Below, piece by piece: positions 1 to 9,317 of a stretch of 64,000 nt of DNA (within the stretch, counting starts at the first letter, position 1; every line of letters begins with the position of its first letter). Below the pieces are notes generated by a model, which saw only the letters and a program-made list of their open reading frames with translations, made no database searches and was not told the DNA's origin. Position numbers and translations under genes: made by a program. The stretch is from Modicisalibacter sp033446685. GTDB taxonomy: Bacteria; Pseudomonadota; Gammaproteobacteria; Pseudomonadales; Halomonadaceae. The DNA is taken from assembly GCF_033446685.1 (NCBI RefSeq), contig NZ_JAWQLY010000007.1:124001-188000 (forward strand), written 5' to 3'.

Positions 1-1233
1 GCCGCCCACCAGTTTGCCGTTGGCGACGCGGAACGGGCGCTCCATCTGCGGCTCGCGCGAGCGCAGCACCATGAACGACAGCGCCACGAACAGGTAGGCG
101 ATCACGATGCCCAAGCCCCCGGCGTCGACCAGCCAGACCAGCGCCGGGCGGCCCAGGAAGGGGGCGATGCTCGACAGCACGCCGATCATCACGATGGCAT
201 TGGCGGGGGTCTTGTAGGTCGGGTGCAGCTTGCCGAGGAAAGCCGGCAGCATGCCCGCGTCGGCCAGCGCGTAGATCGCCCGCGAACCCCCGATGTAGAA
301 GGCGTTCCAGCTGGTGATGATCCCGGCGATGCCCGCCAGGATCATCAGCTTGCTGCCCCATGGGCTGGCTAAGACCGCGGCCATGGCGTCCGGCACGCTC
401 AACGAGCTGCCGGTGAGCGCCGCCTGGTCGAGCATCAGGCTGGTGCCGAGGATGATCAGCGAGTACCAGGCCACCGCCATCAATACCGAGATGATCAACA
501 CCTTGCCGATGTCGCGAAACGGCAGGTCGATCTCCTCGGCGGCCTGGGGAATCACGTCGAAGCCGACGAACAGGAAAGGCACCATCACCAGCACGGCCAT
601 GATGCCGCCGACCAGCCCACCGCTGGCTCCGTGATTGAACAGTGGGGTCATGTTGACGCCGTCGCCGGCGAACAGCGCGCCGGTTATGAACAGCACCCCG
701 ACGACCAGGATCAGGCCGGTGACCAGCTTCTGGACCAGCGCCGCCGTGCTGATGCCGAGATAATTGATGGCCATCATCACCAGCGAGCCGATCACGCCCA
801 CCGCCACCCAACTGGCCTTGACGTCCCAGCCAGCGACGGTCCACAGCTGGCCGACGGCATAGCCGGGAAACAGCTGTTCGAAGACGGTGGGCAGCGCCAC
901 CGCTTCGAACGACACCACGCTGACATAGCCCAGCACGATGCTCCAGGTGCACACGAACGACGGGAAGTGGCCCAGCGCGCGGTAACTGTAGACGTGCTCG
1001 CCGCCGACCTTGGGCATCGCCGCGGCGAGTTCGGCGTAGGTCAGGCCGACCAGCAGCACGGCGATGCCGCCGAGGATGAAGGCGAAAATGGCGCCGACGC
1101 TGCCGGCGTTGAGGATGGCGGTACCGGTGAGGACGATCCAGCCCCAGCCGATCATCGCGCCGAAAGCCAGGGCCAGTACGTCGCCACGCGCGAGTACGCG
1201 AACCAGGTTGTGGTCGTGGGTGGTCTCGTTCAT
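1..1233 (-). CDS. APC-family amino acid/polyamine permease (C-terminus beyond window)
   Basis: Minus-strand reading frame open from the ATG at 1233 to the left edge (411 codons), so the C-terminus is missing. The translation is a string of hydrophobic segments with the APC-superfamily first helix (FGAMIGWGWIVLTG, with the Gly-rich break seen in substrate-binding helix 1) and the later TWSIVLGYVSVVSFEA region; about ten membrane helices can be counted. Family knowledge: APC permeases are inner-membrane secondary transporters for amino acids, polyamines or related amines. The substrate cannot be read from the sequence. It is the last gene visible on this side, and its neighbour at 1459 is transcribed divergently. 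Confidence 0.85.
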   Translation of the reverse strand, partial: MNETTHDHNLVRVLARGDVLALAFGAMIGWGWIVLTGTAILNAGSVGAIFAFILGGIAVLLVGLTYAELAAAMPKVGGEHVYSYRALGHFPSFVCTWSIVLGYVSVVSFEAVALPTVFEQLFPGYAVGQLWTVAGWDVKASWVAVGVIGSLVMMAINYLGISTAALVQKLVTGLILVVGVLFITGALFAGDGVNMTPLFNHGASGGLVGGIMAVLVMVPFLFVGFDVIPQAAEEIDLPFRDIGKVLIISVLMAVAWYSLIILGTSLMLDQAALTGSSLSVPDAMAAVLASPWGSKLMILAGIAGIITSWNAFYIGGSRAIYALADAGMLPAFLGKLHPTYKTPANAIVMIGVLSSIAPFLGRPALVWLVDAGGLGIVIAYLFVALSFMVLRSREPQMERPFRVANGKLVGG

Positions 1234-1458
1234 GAATCTTCCAGTCGTGTGATCGATGTCGTCTTGGCGATCCCGCCACGAATGGCGTGGCGAGCCCTAC
1301 CATCAAAATAGCAGCGAAGCGGCCGGCCGCTGCACGGAGTACGCCATCGCATCAGGCGCGGTGAACCGGCGGCGTCCGTATCGTCGTCGGCCGGCCTTGC
1401 CTCGCCGGGTGAATGCGGTCAGGCTGGCCGCTACTGGGCCGGTCGCTTCAGCGAGGTC

Positions 1459-2397
1459 GTGTTGGTTTCCTCATCCTGGTTTTCATCGCTCGGCCTGCGT
1501 CAGCGCGGCCTGTTGCTGACGGCGGCGGGGCCGCTGATCATTTCCCCCGATGCCCTGCTGGTCAAGCTGATCGGCATGGCCGACAGCCAGGCGCTGCTGT
1601 GGCGCGGGCTGCTGACCGCGCTGGGCTTCGCGGCGATCCTGTGGCTGCGCTGCGGGCGCGGTAGCTGCCCGGCGATGCGCCGCTGCGGCTGGACCGGGGT
1701 CGGGGTGGCGGCGTTGTTCGGCCTCTCCAACGCCGGCTTCGTGCTCGGCAATCACTACACCAAGGGCGGCAACGTGCTGATGATCCTCGCCGGCACGCCA
1801 TTGATCGCCGCGCTGCTGTCGCGGATGTTCCTGCACGAACGCCTGCCGCTGCGCACCTGGCTGGCGATCGGCCTGTGCCTGGTCGGCACCTCGCTGATCG
1901 TCTTCGACGACGCCGGGCCGGGTTCCTGGCTGGGCAACGCCTTCGCGGTGCTCTCGGCCCTGGCGATGGCCTCGAACTTCACGCTGTGCCGCACTCGCCC
2001 CGGAATCGACATGACGCCGATGCTGGTGCTCTCGGGGCTGCTCGTCGCCGGAGCGGCGTGGCTGGTGGGGCTGGCCACCGGCGACGGCATGATCGTGCCT
2101 TCGGCAACCCAGGCCGGCTACCTGGCGCTGCTGTGCCTGGTGCTGTTGCCGCTGGGCTTCACGCTGATCCAGCGCGGCCCGCTCTACCTGCCGGCGGCCG
2201 ATGTCAGCTTGTTGATGCTGCTGGAGACCGTTACCGGCACATTGTGGGTTTGGTGGCTGCTCGGTGAGACTCCCGCGCCGTTGGCCTTCGTCGGCGGCGC
2301 GCTGGTATTGGGTACGTTGGTAATCAAGGCCCTGCTCGACCGCCATCGCGAGCGGCCTGCGGCCGGCCGGGGTGAAGCGGCTGGCGAGAACTGCTAG
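1459..2397 (+). CDS. EamA/DMT-family transporter
   Basis: 312 residues with about ten predicted membrane helices in two EamA-like halves (roughly residues 20-145 and 165-300). The second half holds the usual pattern of a helix pair followed by LLGETPAPLAFVGGALVLG. Family knowledge: drug/metabolite transporter proteins export amino acids, metabolites or drugs across the inner membrane; the substrate is unknown here. The start is uncertain: the frame opens with GTG at 1459 close behind an AGG, and the first in-frame ATG (1579) would delete the first helix. It runs opposite to the APC permease and is followed by about 300 bases without a gene. Confidence 0.8.
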   Translation: MLVSSSWFSSLGLRQRGLLLTAAGPLIISPDALLVKLIGMADSQALLWRGLLTALGFAAILWLRCGRGSCPAMRRCGWTGVGVAALFGLSNAGFVLGNHYTKGGNVLMILAGTPLIAALLSRMFLHERLPLRTWLAIGLCLVGTSLIVFDDAGPGSWLGNAFAVLSALAMASNFTLCRTRPGIDMTPMLVLSGLLVAGAAWLVGLATGDGMIVPSATQAGYLALLCLVLLPLGFTLIQRGPLYLPAADVSLLMLLETVTGTLWVWWLLGETPAPLAFVGGALVLGTLVIKALLDRHRERPAAGRGEAAGENC

Positions 2398-2694
2398 AAT
2401 CCGCCACTCGCTGCCGATGGCCTCTAGACCAAGGTCGCAGTCTGTCGGCGGTCACCTGAACACATTCCGGCTCATAACCACTGGATCGATACGGCCATGC
2501 CCTCGATTGCCGCGAGCAGTCCACCCTAGCGCAACCGCCTGCCTTCCCGCTGTGCGACGTGAGTGTGTCCGTCATTCTCCGCTCGCCGCCTTGCTATACC
2601 CGACACTCAGTGTAGAGACCATCGCCTCTCATGGACCGGCCGGCTCAGGGCCGCGTTATTGCGCGCTGCGTCTCCGACTACAACGGATTCGAGA

Positions 2695-4185
2695 ATGATT
2701 CGCTCCCTTCGACAGACCTGGTTTTCAAATATCAAGAATGACGCGCTGGCGGGCCTCGTCGTCGCCATGGCGCTGATTCCCGAGGCGATCGCCTTCTCGA
2801 TAATCGCCGGCGTCGACCCCAAGGTCGGCCTCTACGCCGCGTTCTGCATCGCCGTGATCACCGCCTTCGCCGGCGGCCGGCCGGGGATGATCTCGGCGGC
2901 CACCGGGGCCATGGCGCTATTGATGGTCACTCTGGTCCGCGAGCATGGTCTCGAGTACCTGCTCGCCGCGACGCTTTTGACGGGCGTCTTGCAGATCGTT
3001 GCCGGCTACCTGCGCCTGGGCGAGCTGATGCGCTTCGTCTCGCGCTCGGTGGTCACCGGCTTCGTCAACGCCCTGGCGATCCTGATCTTCATGGCCCAAC
3101 TGCCCGAGCTTACCGGCGTCACCTGGCACGTCTATGCGATGACCGCCGCGGGGCTGGGTATCATCTACCTGTTCCCGCTGCTGCCGAAGATCGGCAATAC
3201 CGTGCCCTCGCCGCTGGTGTGCATCGTCGTGCTGACCATCGTCTACATGGCCAGTGGCATGGACATCCGCACCGTCGGCGACATGGGCGAGCTGCCCGAT
3301 ACGTTGCCGGTGTTCCTGTGGCCCGACGTGCCGCTGACCCTCGAGACGCTGACGATCATCTTCCCCTACGCGATCATGATGTGCGTGGTCGGCCTGCTCG
3401 AGTCGATGATGACCGCGACCATCGTCGACGAGCTGACCGACACCCCCAGCGACAAGAACCGCGAATGCAAGGGGCAGGGCATCGCCAACATCGGAGCCGG
3501 CCTGGTAGGCGGCATGGCCGGCTGCGCGATGATTGGCCAGTCGGTGATCAATATAAAATCCGGCGGGCGCAGCCGGCTGTCGACGCTGATCGCCGGCGTC
3601 GGGCTGCTGATACTGGTGGTGTTCCTCAGCGACTGGGTGTCGCAGATTCCCATGGCGGCGCTGGTGGCGGTAATGATCATGGTCTCCATCGGCACCTTCA
3701 GCTGGGAATCGTTGCGCGATCTGAAAAAACACCCGCTGAGCACCAACATCGTCATGCTGGCCACCGTGGCCGTGGTGGTCGCCACCCACAACCTGGCGAT
3801 CGGCGTGTTCGTCGGGGTGCTGCTGGCCTCGCTGTTCTTCGCCAACAAGGTCGGCCGGGTGCTGTATGTCGGCAGCGAGACGAGCGACGACGGGCGCGCC
3901 CGGCATTATCGGGTCGTCGGCCAGGTATTCTTCACCTCGGCGGATCGCTTCATCGATGCCTTCGATTTCAAGGAAACTGTCGAGCGGGTGCGCATCGACC
4001 TGTCGCGTGCGCATTTCTGGGACATCACCGCCGTCGGCGCATTGGACAAGGTGGTGATCAAGTTCCGCCGCGAGGGGACCGAGGTCGAGGTCATCGGGCT
4101 CAACGAGGCGAGCGCGACCATCGTCGATCGCTTCGCCATCCACGACAAGCCCGACGCCGTCGAGCAACTGATGAGCGGCCACTGA
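2695..4185 (+). CDS. SulP-family inorganic anion transporter with STAS domain
   Basis: About 496 residues from the ATG at 2695. A GTG 132 bases upstream is in frame but adds a non-hydrophobic, Arg-rich tail unlike the family. The SulP signature is at the N-terminus (AGLVVAMALIPEAIAFSIIAG), followed by 10-12 membrane helices to about residue 400 and a cytoplasmic STAS domain of roughly 95 residues near the end (VRIDLSRAHFWDITAVGALD). Family knowledge: SulP proteins carry sulfate, bicarbonate or other anions across the inner membrane; the STAS domain regulates transport. A universal stress protein follows 83 bases downstream on the same strand, a common pairing that suggests a joint transcript. 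The anion is not determined. Confidence 0.9.
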   Translation: MIRSLRQTWFSNIKNDALAGLVVAMALIPEAIAFSIIAGVDPKVGLYAAFCIAVITAFAGGRPGMISAATGAMALLMVTLVREHGLEYLLAATLLTGVLQIVAGYLRLGELMRFVSRSVVTGFVNALAILIFMAQLPELTGVTWHVYAMTAAGLGIIYLFPLLPKIGNTVPSPLVCIVVLTIVYMASGMDIRTVGDMGELPDTLPVFLWPDVPLTLETLTIIFPYAIMMCVVGLLESMMTATIVDELTDTPSDKNRECKGQGIANIGAGLVGGMAGCAMIGQSVINIKSGGRSRLSTLIAGVGLLILVVFLSDWVSQIPMAALVAVMIMVSIGTFSWESLRDLKKHPLSTNIVMLATVAVVVATHNLAIGVFVGVLLASLFFANKVGRVLYVGSETSDDGRARHYRVVGQVFFTSADRFIDAFDFKETVERVRIDLSRAHFWDITAVGALDKVVIKFRREGTEVEVIGLNEASATIVDRFAIHDKPDAVEQLMSGH

Positions 4186-4268
4186 TCGCCCGCCTCATCG
4201 CCGGCGTGGCTATCCACGGCGCGCCGGATGGGTTAGAAACGAGACAAACGGACAGCAAGGAGAGCGCG

Positions 4269-5123
4269 ATGAGCGAGCAAGTCATGGCCTGTATCGACGG
4301 CTCCGGCTATACGCCGGCAGTCTGCGACTACGCGGTGTGGGCCAGTCAGCGATTGGCCGCGCCACTGGTGTTCATCCACGTCTTGGACAACCACCCGCCG
4401 CCGCAGACCGGCAATCTATCCGGCAACATCGGTCTGGGCAGTCGCGAGCACCTGCTCGACGAACTCGCCGAGCTCGACGAGCGGCGCGCCAAGATCGCCC
4501 AGCAGCAGGGCCGCCTGATGCTCGACGAAGCCCGGCAGCGCGCCCAGGAGGAAGGCGTCGCCGAGCCCGGGGTTCGTCAGCGCAATGGTGAGTTGGTCGA
4601 GACGCTGAGCGAACTCAACGACGACATCCGGCTACTGGTGATGGGCAAGCGCGGCGAATCGGCGCATCGAGCCAGCGAGCACGTGGGCTCGAACCTCGAG
4701 CGGGTGGTGCGGGCGATGCACCGGCCGATCCTGATGGTGCCCGAGCGCTATCGCAAACCCGAGCGGGTGATGATCGCCTTCGATGGCAGCAAGACCACCC
4801 GCAAGGGCGTGCAGATGATCGCCGACAGCCCCTTGTTCAAGGGCTTGGCCTGCCATGTGGTCATGGTCGGTGCGGACATTTCCGATGTCCAGACTCAGCT
4901 CGACTGGGCGCTCGATACCCTCAACAACGCCGGGATCAAGGCTCATGGCGAGTGTCGCGCCGGCGAAGTGGAGGCGAGCCTGCACGAATACCAGCACGAC
5001 AACGACATCGACCTGCTGGTGATGGGCGCCTACGGTCACTCGCGAATCCGCCAGTTGCTGGTCGGCAGTACCACCACGGCGATGCTGCGCAACGCCGACA
5101 TCCCGCTGCTGCTGCTACGTTGA
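4269..5123 (+). CDS. Tandem-domain universal stress protein
   Basis: 284 residues made of two UspA-like domains (about 1-150 and 160-284). Domain 1 begins with the strand MACIDGSGY and ends with VMGKRGES; domain 2 begins with VMIAFDGS and ends with LLVMGAYGHSRIRQLLVGSTT, the G-x2-G-x9-G(S/T) ATP-binding signature. Domain 2 therefore looks nucleotide-binding, and domain 1 less clearly so. A good ribosome site (AAGGAG) lies just before the ATG. Cytoplasmic protein; the exact role is unknown, but USPs are linked to starvation, oxidative stress and transporter control. Its position behind the SulP gene suggests that it modulates or is co-regulated with that transporter. Confidence 0.9.
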   Translation: MSEQVMACIDGSGYTPAVCDYAVWASQRLAAPLVFIHVLDNHPPPQTGNLSGNIGLGSREHLLDELAELDERRAKIAQQQGRLMLDEARQRAQEEGVAEPGVRQRNGELVETLSELNDDIRLLVMGKRGESAHRASEHVGSNLERVVRAMHRPILMVPERYRKPERVMIAFDGSKTTRKGVQMIADSPLFKGLACHVVMVGADISDVQTQLDWALDTLNNAGIKAHGECRAGEVEASLHEYQHDNDIDLLVMGAYGHSRIRQLLVGSTTTAMLRNADIPLLLLR

Positions 5124-5170
5124 ACACCCGGGGATGCGTACCGTCATAAACCCATTAAAGGAGTTAGCGC

Positions 5171-5563
5171 ATGATCCAGCGTCACGATACCAAGACCCGC
5201 ATGAGCCGGGCAGTCATTCACAATGGCGTCGCCTACCTGTGCGGTCAGGTGGCCGGTCCCGAGGCGCGCCACGGCGACATCACCGAGCAGACCGAGAGCA
5301 TGCTGGCGCGTGTCGATGAATTGCTCGCCGAGGTCGGATCGGACCGCCGGCATCTATTGTCGGCGACGATCTACCTGAAGGACGGCGCCGACTTCGAAGC
5401 CATGAACGCGGTCTGGGATGGCTGGGTCGCCGAGGGTCACGCCCCGGCGCGCACCTGCGTGACCGCGGCGATGCCGGCCGACGAGTTGCGCGTGGAGATC
5501 ACCGTGACCGCGGCGATCAAGGCCGAACGGACGGAGCCGACGCCGCAGACCCGGCTGTACTGA
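5171..5563 (+). CDS. RidA/YjgF/Rid-family protein
   Basis: 130 residues, the usual length for a Rid-family protein, with a strong ribosome site (AAAGGAG) before the ATG. The start (SRAVIHNGVAYLCGQV) and the conserved end region (ARTCVTAAMPADELRVEITVTA) match the family core. Rid proteins are small cytoplasmic trimers; RidA itself hydrolyses reactive enamine/imine intermediates such as 2-aminoacrylate. The C-terminal part has Asp-Glu after PA, and the Arg of the RidA active site can be seen in the ARTCV segment, so deaminase activity is possible. Several Rid subfamilies lack that role, so the substrate is not assigned. Confidence 0.88.
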   Translation: MIQRHDTKTRMSRAVIHNGVAYLCGQVAGPEARHGDITEQTESMLARVDELLAEVGSDRRHLLSATIYLKDGADFEAMNAVWDGWVAEGHAPARTCVTAAMPADELRVEITVTAAIKAERTEPTPQTRLY

Positions 5564-5582
5564 GCGGCCGGGCCACGCCTGG

Positions 5583-6191
5583 CTACAGCGCGCTGTAGTC
5601 GGCGACCGCCGGCGGCGACGGCTGGAACTGCAGCAGGGGCGCCAAGCGTTCCGCCTGTACCTCGCCGACCCGGCACAGCTGGTCGGCGATCTCGGCGTAC
5701 TGGCGCAGGATCGGCTCGATCAGGCGATACTGGGCGGAGTCGTTGCGAGCCTCGTCGGCGGTGTCGGCGAGCCACTCGAAGAGCCGCGCCAGGCGGTGGT
5801 AGTTGGGGTCGCCGCGCCCGGTATTGCCGCGTAGCGCATCGAGCCCCAGGCAGCGCTGCACGCTGCGCTTGTTGGGATCGAGGCTGTCCTTGGCGAGCAG
5901 CATCTCGGCCTGATGGACGAAGCGCTCCATCAACTGGGCGGTCTCGAGGCTGCGCTGCTGGCGTTGCTGGCCGGCCAGGCTCTCGATCAGCGTCTGCTGC
6001 TGGTGACGCTGCTGGGCGATGATCACCACCAGCAGCACGACCAGGCCCATGGCGGCGATCAGCGCCAGGCCATAGACCCCGAATAGCGCCAGGGTGTCCG
6101 GCGCCAGCGGCCAGCCCGGTGCGCTGGCGACGATGCCCAGCCCGCCCAGCAATAACGTAGCGATTACCACGAAAACGATCAGCGTTGTCAC
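5583..6191 (-). CDS. Inner-membrane protein of unknown function
   Basis: 202 residues. Two hydrophobic helices at the N-terminus (about residues 3-23 and 33-60) are followed by a soluble, Gln- and Glu-rich alpha-helical part (about 62-202) with a likely coiled-coil stretch (QQRHQQQTLIESLAGQQRQQ). No catalytic motif was recognised. It lies just downstream of the aryl-polyene operon on the same strand, about 100 bases after the ketoreductase gene, so it may be transcribed with it, but nothing in the sequence ties it to pigment synthesis. It converges on the RidA gene with only 19 bases between stop codons. Confidence 0.7.
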   Translation of the reverse strand: MTTLIVFVVIATLLLGGLGIVASAPGWPLAPDTLALFGVYGLALIAAMGLVVLLVVIIAQQRHQQQTLIESLAGQQRQQRSLETAQLMERFVHQAEMLLAKDSLDPNKRSVQRCLGLDALRGNTGRGDPNYHRLARLFEWLADTADEARNDSAQYRLIEPILRQYAEIADQLCRVGEVQAERLAPLLQFQPSPPAVADYSAL

Positions 6192-6294
6192 ACCCGGCTC
6201 CCGGCTCCGGCGAGGGGGAATTCACCTCATCCCTGGCAGTTATCGGCCGCGCGGGTGAAAACTTGACGACGTCGCTCGTCGCTGGACAGCCGCG

Positions 6295-7044
6295 TCAGCA
6301 CAGCCCGCCGTTGACGGCCAGCGTCTGGCGGGTGATGTAACCGGCATCGGGGCCGCACAGGAAACTCACCGCGCCGGCCACCTCGTCGGCGTTGCCCAGG
6401 CGCTGCATGGGAATCGCCCGGCGCGCCTCGGCGAAATCGCCGTCGGCGGTCATGTCGCTGTCGATCAATCCCGGGGCCACGCAATTGACGGTGATGCGGC
6501 GCTTGGCGAGCTCCACGGCCAGCGCCTTGACCGCGCCGATCAGGCCGGCCTTGGCGGCGCTGTAGTTGACCTGGCCGCGGTTGCCGATCAGCCCCGAGAC
6601 CGACGACATCACCACGATGCGCCCCGGCGCGCGGCGGCGAATCATCGGCATCACCAGCGGCTTCACCACGTTGTAGAAGCCGTCGAGACTGGTATCGAGC
6701 ACGCTGTCCCAGGCCTCGTCGGTCAGCGCCGGAAAGGCGCCGTCGGCGGTGATGCCGGCGTTGCAGACCACGCCGTAGTAGGCGCCGTGCTCGGCGATGT
6801 CGGCCTCGAGATTGGCCCGCGCCTTGGCGCGCTCGGTGACGTCGAAGCACAGCACACGGGCCCGGCGGCCCAACTGGCGGATCTCCTCGGCTACCGCCGT
6901 GGCATCCTCGACCCGGCTGCGGCAGTGCAGCACCACATCGAAGCCATCCCGCGCCAGGCGCAGGGCGATCGCCCGGCCGATGCCGCGGCTCGAGCCGGTT
7001 ACCAGGATTGTCTCGGCGGCGGATGCAGGGGGGTCATGGGGCAT
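6295..7044 (-). CDS. apeQ: 3-oxoacyl-ACP reductase of aryl-polyene synthesis
   Basis: 249 residues, a short-chain dehydrogenase of FabG type. The NADPH-binding glycine motif TGSSRGIG is at residues 16-23, and the catalytic Ser and Tyr-x3-Lys (VMSSVSG, then NYSAAKAG) lie in the usual places. In aryl-polyene loci this enzyme reduces the 3-keto group on the ACP-bound chain in each elongation cycle. It overlaps the preceding dehydratase gene by 11 bases and is the last pathway gene of the operon here. Many such loci have a second ketosynthase (ApeR) next; none is present. The symbol follows the published ape naming as I recall it. Confidence 0.9.
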   Translation of the reverse strand: MPHDPPASAAETILVTGSSRGIGRAIALRLARDGFDVVLHCRSRVEDATAVAEEIRQLGRRARVLCFDVTERAKARANLEADIAEHGAYYGVVCNAGITADGAFPALTDEAWDSVLDTSLDGFYNVVKPLVMPMIRRRAPGRIVVMSSVSGLIGNRGQVNYSAAKAGLIGAVKALAVELAKRRITVNCVAPGLIDSDMTADGDFAEARRAIPMQRLGNADEVAGAVSFLCGPDAGYITRQTLAVNGGLC

Positions 7045-7537
7045 GGGCGGTGTCGTTGTGTGGCGGTTGATAGATGGTTAACCGGCCTTCGGCCAGCGCC
7101 GCGGCGCTCGCCTCGTCCGCCGCGGCGATCTCGCCGCTGAACTGGCCGAGGCCGTTGTCGGCGACGAAATCGCAGCGGATGCGCACCTCGAACGACTCGC
7201 CGATCGGGAAATGCGCCTGGTGGCTGACGAACTTGCGACAACCCACCAGAAAACCCACCGCCGGCGCCTGGCCGCGTTGCGCGGCATGCCAGCCGGCCCA
7301 GGCCGCGACCGCCTGGGCCAACCACTCGACGCCCACCCAGGCGGGGATGCCCTGGGCAGACGCCCCGGCGGCCTCGACGAACAGACCGTCGGCGCGGGGC
7401 GTGAGTCGTGCGGTGAGACCGTGCTCGTCGGCGGCGATCAGCGTGTCGAGCAGGCACATGCCCGAGCGGTGCGGCACGAACTCGGCGATGGGTCGGGGCA
7501 GGGCGCGGGCCTGGTCGGGGGGCGAGGCGTGCGACAT
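7034..7537 (-). CDS. apeP: Hotdog-fold 3-hydroxyacyl-ACP dehydratase subunit
   Basis: 167 residues with a FabA/FabZ-like hotdog fold. The conserved His-containing start (VPHRSGMCLLDT, compare the HRYPMLLVD type of FabZ) is at about residues 20-33, and the central helix carries GVEWLAQAVAAWAGWHA. In aryl-polyene synthesis two hotdog proteins form the dehydratase that creates the conjugated double bonds; the partner here would be the C-terminal domain of the adenylation protein at 16913-18721. The gene sits one base after the ketosynthase stop and overlaps the ketoreductase gene, a sign of translational coupling. Confidence 0.85.
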   Translation of the reverse strand: MSHASPPDQARALPRPIAEFVPHRSGMCLLDTLIAADEHGLTARLTPRADGLFVEAAGASAQGIPAWVGVEWLAQAVAAWAGWHAAQRGQAPAVGFLVGCRKFVSHQAHFPIGESFEVRIRCDFVADNGLGQFSGEIAAADEASAAALAEGRLTIYQPPHNDTAHAP

Positions 7538-7538
7538 C

Positions 7539-8741
7539 TCAGTCCTCCCGGCTCAGCAGCAAACTGGCGTTGTTGCCGCCGAAGGCGAAGGAGTTGCTCA
7601 GCGCATGGCGCGGCGCCCGGACGGGCATGTCGTCGTCAACCAGCGCCAGCGGCGCCAGCTCGGGATCGTAGACGCCGTCGTAGACATGGCGCGGCAGACG
7701 TCCGTACTCCAGGGCCAGCCAGCAGAATGCCGCTTCCAGTGTGCCGGCGGCGCCCAGGGTGTGGCCGGTCAGCGCCTTGGTCGAACTGCATGGTGGCGAA
7801 TCGACGAACAGCGCGCTGACCGCCAGCGCCTCCATGCGATCGTTGTGCGGCGTGCCGGTGCCATGCAGGTTGAGATAATCGACCTGATGCGGGTCGAGAC
7901 CGGCCTGGGCGAGCGCGCCGCGCATCGCCGCCAGCGCGCCGCTGCCGTCGGGACGCGGCGCCGAGATGTGGTAGGCGTCGGAGCTCTCGCCGACCCCGGC
8001 GAGCTGGATGCCGCCGGGCTCGGCGGTGACCAGGAACAGCGCCGCCGCCTCGCCGAGGTTGATGCCATCGCGATGGGCTGAAAACGGCAAGCAAGGGCGC
8101 TCGCTGACCGCCTCGAGGCTGGCGAAGCCATTGACGGTCAGCCGGCACAGGCTGTCGGCGCCGCCGGCGATCACCGCGTCGCACTCGCCGGAAAGCAGCA
8201 GCCGGCGGGCGCTGGCCAGCGACCGGGCGCTCGAACTGCAGGCAGTGGATAGCGCGTACACCGGGCCGGCGATGCCCAGCCGCTCGGCGACGAAACGCGC
8301 CGGCGCGCCGAGTTCCTGGCGGGCATAGCGGAAATCATCGGGCAGCGGTGCCTCGCGTCCGGCGGCCGCCAGCGCCGCCTCGGTCTCGCCGATCCCCGAG
8401 GTACTGGTACCGATCACCACGCCGATGCGCTCGCGGGGATAGCGCGCCAGCACCGCATCGAGACTCTCGTCGAGCCGTTCGCCAAGCCGCTCGAGAGCCC
8501 GCGCCAGCAGCCGGTTGTTGCGACTGACGTGGTCGGCAGGCCAGCCGCCGGTGTCGGCCAGCGGCGTCTCGACCCGGCCCAGCGGCAGCGCCCGCCCCGG
8601 AGTGAAGGCGTCGCTGATGCTGAGCCCGCGGCGGCCGGCGAACAGCGCCTCGGCGATGGTCCGGTTGTCGTCGCCGAGGCTGCACACCACGCCGGGTGGC
8701 GAGAGTCGGCAGGGCGTTCGGCGGGGCGCGGCGTCGCTCAT
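7539..8741 (-). CDS. apeO: Beta-ketoacyl-ACP synthase of aryl-polyene synthesis
   Basis: 400 residues from the ATG at 8741, which overlaps the stop of the lipoprotein gene (ATGA). An upstream in-frame extension to 8978 is Arg/Pro-rich shadow sequence and was rejected. The KS catalytic triad is visible: Cys168 (STACSSS), His293 (LHGTGTPHND) and His327 (TGHTLGAAG). It therefore looks like an active condensing enzyme of KAS II type. In known aryl-polyene systems it pairs with a cysteine-less chain-length-factor-like protein, here probably the product of 20395-21099. It is the only complete ketosynthase in the locus. Confidence 0.92.
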   Translation of the reverse strand: MSDAAPRRTPCRLSPPGVVCSLGDDNRTIAEALFAGRRGLSISDAFTPGRALPLGRVETPLADTGGWPADHVSRNNRLLARALERLGERLDESLDAVLARYPRERIGVVIGTSTSGIGETEAALAAAGREAPLPDDFRYARQELGAPARFVAERLGIAGPVYALSTACSSSARSLASARRLLLSGECDAVIAGGADSLCRLTVNGFASLEAVSERPCLPFSAHRDGINLGEAAALFLVTAEPGGIQLAGVGESSDAYHISAPRPDGSGALAAMRGALAQAGLDPHQVDYLNLHGTGTPHNDRMEALAVSALFVDSPPCSSTKALTGHTLGAAGTLEAAFCWLALEYGRLPRHVYDGVYDPELAPLALVDDDMPVRAPRHALSNSFAFGGNNASLLLSRED

Positions 8742-9316
8742 GGGGAATCCTTCAGCGGGGTGATACGTAAACGGTACTGGCCCTGACGATCGTCGAGCAA
8801 TACCGGCTCGCGCTTGCCGGCCTGGCTGTCGGCGGGGCTGATACGGGCGATCAACTGGCCGCGATGGCTGATCTCGCGGGCCCCTTCGCTCAGCGTCAGT
8901 CGCCACGAGGTACCGGCGAACGCTTCGCGCAGCGCCGCGGCGGGCCACAGACACCATTGCAGCCGCGCCGCCAGCCACTCGGCCGGGGGCAGGCGCTGCT
9001 CGATCTCGGCGAGCGGCACGTCGCCGGCGACGTAACGGCTGCCGTCGTCGTCATCGACCAGTGTCACCAGGCGCTGGCCGTAGGGGGTCAGCAGCGCCGC
9101 ACGCAGCGCAGTGCCATCGAGGCGGATCAGCGCGATCAGCGTCTGGGCCTCGCGGCGGTCATCGCGCTCGAAGCTCAGTTGGCGCTTGAGCATCGTCGGT
9201 TCGGCGAGCGCCGGCTGGTTTGGTGCGGGCGGCAGCGGCGGGGTCAGCGAGCAGGCGGCGAGCAGCGCCAGCAGCAGGGCGGCGACGAACAGTCGGGGGC
9301 CGGCGGGGGAATGCAT
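8738..9316 (-). CDS. DUF3261-type outer-membrane lipoprotein of the aryl-polyene operon
   Basis: 192 residues. The start at 9316 follows the oxidoreductase stop by one base. A lipoprotein signal is present: a hydrophobic stretch (LFVAALLLALL) ending in a lipobox AAC, with the predicted lipidated Cys at about residue 23. The mature part is a small beta-rich domain with no catalytic motif seen. Proteins of this kind are regular members of aryl-polyene loci and are thought to act, with the LolA-like and MMPL proteins, in moving the lipid-linked pigment to the outer membrane; that role is inferred from context. Confidence 0.8.
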   Translation of the reverse strand: MHSPAGPRLFVAALLLALLAACSLTPPLPPAPNQPALAEPTMLKRQLSFERDDRREAQTLIALIRLDGTALRAALLTPYGQRLVTLVDDDDGSRYVAGDVPLAEIEQRLPPAEWLAARLQWCLWPAAALREAFAGTSWRLTLSEGAREISHRGQLIARISPADSQAGKREPVLLDDRQGQYRLRITPLKDSP

Positions 9317-9317
9317 T

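Noticed and set aside
631..1311. 226-codon plus-strand frame
   Set aside because: Shadow of the APC permease on the minus strand; the permease reads as clean membrane helices.
3219..4268. Long plus-strand frame running into the stress-protein gene
   Set aside because: Its first part is Arg/His-rich shadow of the SulP gene; only the part from 4269 is the real protein.
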